Assembly (NCBI GenBank): GCA_005878325.1
Contig: VBMR01000071.1
Coordinates: forward strand, 1-10,272
Reading direction: 5' to 3'
DNA: 10,272 bases
From: Methanobacteriota archaeon
Lineage (GTDB): Archaea > Thermoplasmatota > Thermoplasmata > RBG-16-68-12
Shown here: positions 6,444 through 10,272 of the stretch, in pieces
How positions within the stretch are numbered: position 1 is the first letter of the stretch
How the letters are laid out: every line of letters begins with the position of its first letter
The notes under the pieces: generated by a model
The model's input: only the letters and a program-made list of their open reading frames with translations
Told to the model about the DNA's origin: nothing
The model's database searches: none
Program-made: the position numbers and the translations under genes

Positions 6444-6544
6444 TAGGTGACCGCGTCCGTCGCCGGTGATCCGACCTGTGTGAGGGCGGGTGCATGGTCC
6501 CCCTCCTTATTTCGCTATCGAAAATCTTCAAGCTCCACTCCGTG

Positions 6545-6575
6545 GGGACTTCAGTCCGGTCGGAGACCAAGTCCC
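6545..6575 (-). other. Structured spacer downstream of tRNA-Asp
   Basis: GGGACTT (6545-6551) pairs perfectly with AAGTCCC (6569-6575), and the 17-base loop contains a further TCCG/CGGA pair. The overlapping GGACT-TC-AGTCC (6547-6558) gives a competing hairpin. It lies 10 bases past the tRNA 3' end and upstream of the six-TM gene, so it could be a processing signal, leader structure or small RNA. Confidence 0.3.
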
Positions 6576-6585
6576 TTCGTGAAAA

Positions 6586-6658
6586 CGCCCCGGTCGGGAT
6601 TCGAACCCGAGCACCCGGCTCGACAGGCCGGGATCATAGACCGCTAGACCACCGGGGC
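6586..6658 (-). tRNA. tRNA-Asp (anticodon GTC)
   Basis: A complete 73-nt cloverleaf on the minus strand. The acceptor stem is GCCCCGG/CCGGGGC with discriminator G73, as expected for tRNA-Asp. The D arm contains GTCTAGCGGTCTATGAT. The anticodon stem CCGGC/GCCGG encloses loop CTGTCGA with anticodon GTC (bases 6622-6624 on the plus strand). The T arm is TCGGG-TTCGAAT-CCCGA. CCA is not encoded; the 3' end is followed by TTTTC, which may serve as the short T-run terminator. There is no intron. The TATA box is ~30 bp upstream, overlapping the stop of the preceding gene. Confidence 0.97.
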
Positions 6659-6673
6659 AGTGGCGCTCGCCAA

Positions 6674-6685
6674 AGTTCGCGAACT
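6674..6685. promoter_or_regulatory. 12-bp perfect palindrome between TATA box and tRNA-Asp start
   Basis: AGTTCGCGAACT is a perfect palindrome whose outer edge touches the TATA box. Its position, between TATA box and transcription start, is where archaeal repressors commonly bind. It could also be a terminator hairpin for the operon ending at 6684. A smaller TGGC/GCCA repeat follows at 6661-6672. Confidence 0.4.
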
Positions 6686-6693
6686 AAATATCC
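6684..6693 (-). promoter_or_regulatory. TATA box of tRNA-Asp
   Basis: GGATATTTAG on the minus strand, preceded by purine-rich CAAA that suits a BRE. Its centre is about 30 bases before the first tRNA base, the expected archaeal spacing when the precursor has a few extra 5' bases. It overlaps the TAG stop of the multi-TM gene (6684-6686). Confidence 0.7.
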
Positions 6694-7286
6694 TTTGCCT
6701 CGTCGGAGAAGGGCGCAGGTCTCCGGGCACGTCGTTCCAGTGCGGGAAGCAACGCGAGCAGGACCACGACGACGATGAGACCGCCCGACAGGAGGAACGC
6801 GGTCAGGATGGAGGTCAACGGGACGAGACCCGTCGAGGCCACTTCGGCGGCGAGCAACGGTACGACGATCGACAGGGCGCACGCGATCGAGATTCGAAGC
6901 ACGGCCCGCAGCAGGGCGCCACCGATCTGTCGTCGTTCTGCGGACGAAATCGATGCACGGAGGAGGGGCGCAAATCGCTCCGCGAGAATCCGCAGTTCGA
7001 CCTGCGCGATGAGGACCGACACGAACGTGACGGCGGGGACCAATTGGACTCCAAGCACGAACGCCTGGACCCCGACGTACGTGGATCCCAGAGCGATGGG
7101 TCCGAGCCGCCGAGCCCGTCGCCAACGGAACGCCGCGGCGGAGGCGAACAGGGCGACATTCGCGAGCCACAGCACAACCGCGGGGATGACCCATCGACGA
7201 TCGCCCAGGGACAAGAGGTCCGCGAGCAGCCACGCCTGGAGGCCCCCGAGAAGGAGGAGAGGGGCTGATCGAAAGACGTTCGTCAC
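6684..7286 (-). CDS. Multi-TM membrane protein at the end of the MoxR/DUF58 operon
   Basis: A 200-residue membrane protein. Hydrophobic stretches lie at about 9-27, 33-53, 64-95 (long enough for a hairpin), 132-152 and 155-183, so five to six segments are likely. The C-terminal tail is Arg-rich. The open frame runs further upstream, but that part is a shadow of the DUF58 gene; the start is taken as GTG 7286 because it overlaps the DUF58 stop as GTGA and is followed at once by a hydrophobic segment. Haloarchaeal MoxR/DUF58 clusters contain a multi-TM protein (the DUF7519 group) in a similar position; equivalence is positional inference, not sequence identification. It probably works in the membrane with the other operon products. 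Confidence 0.76.
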   Translation of the reverse strand: MTNVFRSAPLLLLGGLQAWLLADLLSLGDRRWVIPAVVLWLANVALFASAAAFRWRRARRLGPIALGSTYVGVQAFVLGVQLVPAVTFVSVLIAQVELRILAERFAPLLRASISSAERRQIGGALLRAVLRISIACALSIVVPLLAAEVASTGLVPLTSILTAFLLSGGLIVVVVLLALLPALERRARRPAPFSDEAKDI

Positions 7287-8551
7287 GCGGGACGCGGCCG
7301 TGCCATCATCCTCCCCAAAGCGAGGGCCAACGGAGTCGCGGGATCCCAATCGATGACTCGGGCGATCCGGCGTAGTTGGGCGATGAGGTTCGCCCGCTCC
7401 ATCGCGAGGATCCGGTACGCGATTGCGTCGTCGGCCTTGCCGGGCCCCAGCCGTCGCTCGATCTCCAAGGCAGACGGCGAGACGACGGCGACGTCGTATC
7501 CGCGGGCCACGAGACCCATGACCCCGATGAGGGCGCTCCGGTCCGTCAGGGGCGTGATCAGGAGGACAAGGCAATCTCGCGGGAAAAACCGCGAGAGCAC
7601 GTGGCCGACGTAGTTGAAGGGCCACTCCCCGCCCGGCCGGACGTGGATCAGATGCTCCAGGATCCGGTACAACTGCTTGCGGCCGAAGGCGAGGGGGACG
7701 ACGTCGAGCACCTGCCGCTGGACAATGAGTCCGGCGCGGTTCTTCGCCGCGAGGACGCTGTTCGCGACCCCGAGGGCCGCACGGACCCCGTGTTCGATCG
7801 GGTTATCGGCCGCGGTGCCCACGAACGCCTCGCGCCGGGCATCGACGACGATCACCACGTCCCCCGACCGCTCCCCCTCGTATTCGTTCGTATAGAGGCG
7901 GTCCCGTCGCGCCGAGGCCTTCCAGTTGATCCGCCGGACCTCGTCCCCGGGCACGTACTCGCGGACGCCCCAGAATTCCGTGCTGGCCCCGATCCGCCGG
8001 GAGGGCACCTGACCGAACCAGGGCCGGGTCTTCCGCGGTCGGATCGGCACGCGTCGGAGGTCCTCCATCGCTGGGGCGACGACGATCCGCGACGTCACGT
8101 TCACGCGCGCGTCCTCGGTGCCGAGGGCGAGAGGGTCGAACGACCGCGCCCGGACCGGGCCGAGGACGAAGTCGCCTTTCACCTCGGATCGGATCGCGTA
8201 GGCGAGGCGCAAGGTGCCGCCCGCCCCGAGGGATACGACCGCATGATTCGTCCCCCGAACGACCGCGAACTCGCGGGGCAGGAGGTCTGCGACCTCGACG
8301 AGGTCCAGCGGAGGCCCCTGGTTCCGAAGGAACAGCTCCACCTCCGCGACCTGCCCGGTCGCCATCCGTTCGCGGGAGAGGGACCGCACCGCGACCACCT
8401 CGGGCCGGAGGGGCGGCGCGAGGGATCCGAGGGCCAGGACGAGGATGGGGGGAAGGGCCAAGAGGACGACGGACCAGCTGCGGAGGGCGAGGCCGGTCAA
8501 GAGGAGCCCGAGAGAGGCGGCCGCCAAGCCGCTCGACAGCGAGGTTCGCAT
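7283..8551 (-). CDS. DUF58 protein, MoxR partner
   Basis: A 422-residue protein with two N-terminal TM segments (about 8-24 and 26-46), then a beta-rich domain, then the DUF58 core. The family signature is clear: 'TEFWGVREYVPGDEVRRINW' (191-210) followed by 'KASARRDRLYTNEYEGERSG'. The following vWA-like strand reads 'DVVIVVDARREAF' (231-243), so the metal-binding DxSxS of true vWA domains is not kept, as is usual in DUF58. These proteins are encoded with MoxR ATPases across bacteria and archaea and are thought to be clients or adaptors in envelope-associated complex assembly. ATG 8551 lies one base after the MoxR stop (TGACATG), and the C-terminal end overlaps the next gene by GTGA. Family confident; biochemical role unknown. 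Confidence 0.94.
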   Translation of the reverse strand: MRTSLSSGLAAASLGLLLTGLALRSWSVVLLALPPILVLALGSLAPPLRPEVVAVRSLSRERMATGQVAEVELFLRNQGPPLDLVEVADLLPREFAVVRGTNHAVVSLGAGGTLRLAYAIRSEVKGDFVLGPVRARSFDPLALGTEDARVNVTSRIVVAPAMEDLRRVPIRPRKTRPWFGQVPSRRIGASTEFWGVREYVPGDEVRRINWKASARRDRLYTNEYEGERSGDVVIVVDARREAFVGTAADNPIEHGVRAALGVANSVLAAKNRAGLIVQRQVLDVVPLAFGRKQLYRILEHLIHVRPGGEWPFNYVGHVLSRFFPRDCLVLLITPLTDRSALIGVMGLVARGYDVAVVSPSALEIERRLGPGKADDAIAYRILAMERANLIAQLRRIARVIDWDPATPLALALGRMMARPRPA

Positions 8552-8552
8552 G

Positions 8553-9365
8553 TCACGGCACCTTGGGCACGCGGACCTGAGCGAGCACGTCCGCGAGGAC
8601 GGAGGAGGTCCGGACCCCGTGGATCCACGGATCCGGCTTGAGGATGAGCCGGTGGGAGAGAGCGGGTCCGGCCACGGCCTTGACGTCGTCCGGGGTGACG
8701 AAGTCCCGCCCTTCGATCGCCGCCTTCGCCCGGGAGGCCTTGAGCAGGGCGAGGGACCCGCGAGGGCTCGCGCCGATCTCGACCTGGCTGTGCGTACGGG
8801 TCGCGGAAACGATGGCCACCATGTATTCCTCCACGGCGGGATCCACGTGGACGTCCTCGACGGCCGCCTGCAAGGCGCGCACCTCCTCCGGCGCGGTCAC
8901 GGCCTCGATCCTCGCTTCGTCCGAGCGTCGCCGCCTCCGGCGTTCGAGAATCTCGACTTCTTCCGCCAGCGTCGGATAGCCGACATCGATCTTCAGAAGG
9001 AACCGATCGACCTGCGCCTCGGGAAGCGGGTAGGTGCCTTCATGCTCGATCGGATTTTGCGTGGCGATCACGAAGAACGGCGGGTCCAGGAGGAACGTCT
9101 CTCCCTCAAGGGTCGTCTGCCGTTCCTGCATCGCCTCGAGTAGCGCGGATTGCGTCTTCGGCGGCGCCCGATTGATCTCGTCCGCGAGGAGGAGGTTCGT
9201 GAAGATCGGACCTCGGCGCAGGATGAACTCGCCCGCCTTTCGGTCGAAGACGTAGGTCCCGGTGATGTCGGCGGGGAGAAGGTCCGGGGTGAATTGGACG
9301 CGGCGGAAGGAGAGGCCCAGATCGAGGAGCGCCGCGCTCACCTCCGCGACGGAGGCGAGGTTCAC
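8553..9365 (-). CDS. MoxR-family AAA+ protein lacking the Walker A P-loop
   Basis: A 270-residue MoxR protein; normal members have about 310-320. Seen: 'VNLASVAEVSAALLD' (1-15), a normal N-terminal beginning for archaeal MoxR; then at once 'LGLSFRRVQFTPDLLPADIT' (16-35); Walker B 'NLLLADEINRAPPKTQSALL' (57-76); sensor 1 'VIATQNPIEHEGTYPLPEAQ' (99-118) with 'VDRF'; and sensor 2 'IGASPRGSLALL' (197-208). The ~45 residues that should lie between residues 15 and 16, comprising 'VIVGK', 'GHVLLEDYPG.AKT' and the following helix, are absent in frame, so no GxxGxGKT/S-type loop exists. Start GTG 9365 overlaps the upstream stop as GTGA. MoxR ATPases remodel protein complexes, often with DUF58/vWA partners. 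Without Walker A it should not bind ATP normally. It may be a degenerate or regulatory form, or an assembly deletion. Confidence 0.88.
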   Translation of the reverse strand: MNLASVAEVSAALLDLGLSFRRVQFTPDLLPADITGTYVFDRKAGEFILRRGPIFTNLLLADEINRAPPKTQSALLEAMQERQTTLEGETFLLDPPFFVIATQNPIEHEGTYPLPEAQVDRFLLKIDVGYPTLAEEVEILERRRRRRSDEARIEAVTAPEEVRALQAAVEDVHVDPAVEEYMVAIVSATRTHSQVEIGASPRGSLALLKASRAKAAIEGRDFVTPDDVKAVAGPALSHRLILKPDPWIHGVRTSSVLADVLAQVRVPKVP

Positions 9366-9958
9366 CGCCAGACCTCCATGCGGTCGAGCACGTCTCGGAA
9401 TTCGCGGGCGAAGCCGCCCCGGGTGCGGGCGCAGACGACCCAGCCGGCTCGGTCCTCGAGGCTTCCCGTCGGGAGATGCAGGAACTCCGTGAGGACGGGG
9501 TCCCGCACGAATCGACGGAGGGCCGTCGAATCCGTCTCCACCGCCCGGATCGCGTCGGACGAGAGGCCGAGGGCGAGCCGCATGCGCTCCAGGAACGCGG
9601 CGCGGACCCGCGAGGTGAGAACGACCTGACTGAACCGCAGGCCGCGAGACGCCCGTCGGGCGGATTGGGAGAGGGCCGCGATTTCGCCCGCGTACATCGA
9701 CCCGGGTGGGGTGGGGGCTACGAGGGGGTCGGGGTCCGTCGTCCCTCGGAGGACCCGCCGCACCGCGATCGCCGAGAGGATTCCGAGCCCGACGAGGCCG
9801 ATCGCCCATTCGACGGCCACGCTGGATCGGGCCTCGTACACGAGCAGGCCGAGGATGAGGGCGAGCACGACGAGGACGCGCCGTCCGATCAGCGGCTTCG
9901 ACTCGCCGCCGAAGACGGGCCGTGGGGTCCGGCCGAGCCCGATTCGGCCAGGCCGCAC
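9362..9958 (-). CDS. Two-TM protein of the MoxR operon (DUF7269-like position)
   Basis: A 198-residue protein. A basic N-terminus (1-26) leads into two closely spaced TM segments (about 28-42 and 48-66), then a soluble C-terminal domain of about 125 residues, rich in Arg and predicted mostly helical ('RRASRGLRFSQVVLTSRVRA', 'VLTEFLHLPTGSLED', 'FAREFRDVLDRMEVWR'). I do not recognise a catalytic motif. In haloarchaeal clusters a two-TM protein (DUF7269 group) occupies the place between DUF4129 and DUF58/MoxR genes, and this may be its counterpart; the match is by layout only. Start GTG 9958 is one base after the DUF4129 stop (TGAGGTG), and the end overlaps MoxR by GTGA, so all these genes are probably translated together. 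Confidence 0.78.
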   Translation of the reverse strand: MRPGRIGLGRTPRPVFGGESKPLIGRRVLVVLALILGLLVYEARSSVAVEWAIGLVGLGILSAIAVRRVLRGTTDPDPLVAPTPPGSMYAGEIAALSQSARRASRGLRFSQVVLTSRVRAAFLERMRLALGLSSDAIRAVETDSTALRRFVRDPVLTEFLHLPTGSLEDRAGWVVCARTRGGFAREFRDVLDRMEVWR

Positions 9959-9959
9959 C

Positions 9960-10272
9960 TCACGCCTCCAGGGCCGCTTGAATCCGACGGAGGTCCTCGA
10001 TGGCCCGGTCCCGGTCGACTTCGCCGAGCGGATGCACGCTGTAACGAGCCTCCTCGAACAACGAGGTCAGGGAGGCCGACGCCTCGCGGGAGAGGGAGAA
10101 CGTCCGAACGGCAAGGCCTTCGATCTCGCGAGCCGTGGAGGCGTCCTGATCCGATAGGCCGCGAGCCCCGAGGAGACGGCAGAAACGCTGGAAGCAAGCG
10201 ATGATCGTCGCGCGCCCGTCGGCGCCCATCTCCAACTCCTGAATCGTCTCCTCGACGACGACCGTCGCAGCG
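9960..10272 (-). CDS. DUF4129-domain protein, C-terminal part (5' end outside window)
   Basis: The open frame extends past the window edge, so the start is not visible; about 104 residues are seen. The sequence fits the C-terminal DUF4129 domain that often follows a transglutaminase-like domain in membrane proteins: 'DGRATIIACFQRFCRLLGAR' (the D.R..I...Y/F helix), 'LSDQDASTAREIEGLA' (the 'T..E' element), 'SLTSLFEEARYSVHPLGEVD' (the L..L..ARYS.H element), then 'RAIEDLRRIQAALEA'. In the family this domain is cytoplasmic and its job is unknown; the full protein might have a transglutaminase domain, which would be upstream of 10272. It heads the visible part of the operon with the two-TM, MoxR and DUF58 genes. 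Internal TTG 10235 and ATG 10229 are not proposed as starts, because the family pattern continues before them. Confidence 0.83.
   Translation of the reverse strand, partial: AATVVVEETIQELEMGADGRATIIACFQRFCRLLGARGLSDQDASTAREIEGLAVRTFSLSREASASLTSLFEEARYSVHPLGEVDRDRAIEDLRRIQAALEA

Noticed and set aside
6586..6658. tRNA-Asp as an integration (attachment) site
   Set aside because: No integrase gene or repeated tRNA 3' end is visible in the window.
7376..8641. Long open frame (421 codons) on the plus strand opposite DUF58
   Set aside because: Arg/Asp/Gly/Pro-rich composition with no motif; it is the antisense shadow of a well-supported DUF58 gene in high-GC DNA.
9366..9809. Upstream extension of the MoxR frame as the source of the missing P-loop
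   Set aside because: The extension is Arg/Pro-rich shadow of the two-TM gene and contains no GxxGxGKT/S-type loop.

Overview
The window looks like a chromosomal segment of a high-GC archaeon, most likely a Thermoplasmatota-type lineage. The supporting signs are a histidyl-tRNA synthetase with the archaeal-style 'GGGGAYNLAEVFGG' motif, TATA boxes placed for archaeal transcription (one fits a leaderless mRNA), a tRNA-Asp gene without an encoded CCA, and an archaeal MoxR/DUF58/DUF4129 operon. The phylum assignment is an inference from style, not a search result. Coding density is very high and no gap exceeds about 160 bases. I see no mobile element, CRISPR array or phage gene.

Layout. 1-1415 (+): the 3' part of hisS, followed directly by a SAM methyltransferase whose N-terminal portion is missing. 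1440-2072 (-): a glutathione-S-transferase-like protein. 2202-2720 (+): a small protein with one N-terminal hydrophobic anchor and a soluble domain that may be longin/roadblock-like. 2752-4993 (-): a chain read in the order VOC/glyoxalase-like protein, DrrA-type ABC ATPase, ABC-2 permease; the genes overlap by 4 bp and then 1 bp. 5143-5700 (+): a secreted or membrane-anchored thermonuclease with an Excalibur-like tail. 5751-6428 (-): a six-TM protein. 6586-6658 (-): tRNA-Asp(GTC). 6684 to the window end (-): a tightly packed operon read in the order DUF4129 protein (partial), two-TM protein, MoxR AAA+ protein, DUF58 protein, and a multi-TM protein.

How they work together. The ABC pair should form a homodimer-type exporter or resistance pump (2 ATPase + 2 permease subunits). 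The MoxR/DUF58/DUF4129 operon resembles the widespread cell-envelope assembly or chaperone cassette, and every junction is a 4-bp GTGA overlap or a 1-bp gap, so translation is probably coupled. The most striking observation is that this MoxR lacks its Walker A P-loop: the expected N-terminal start is present and everything from the region just before the 'FTPDLLPADITG' motif onward is normal, but about 45 residues between them are absent in frame. Two other genes (methyltransferase N-terminus, VOC C-terminus) are also truncated relative to their families, so the window shows a recurring pattern of small deletions that is either real genome streamlining or an assembly problem.
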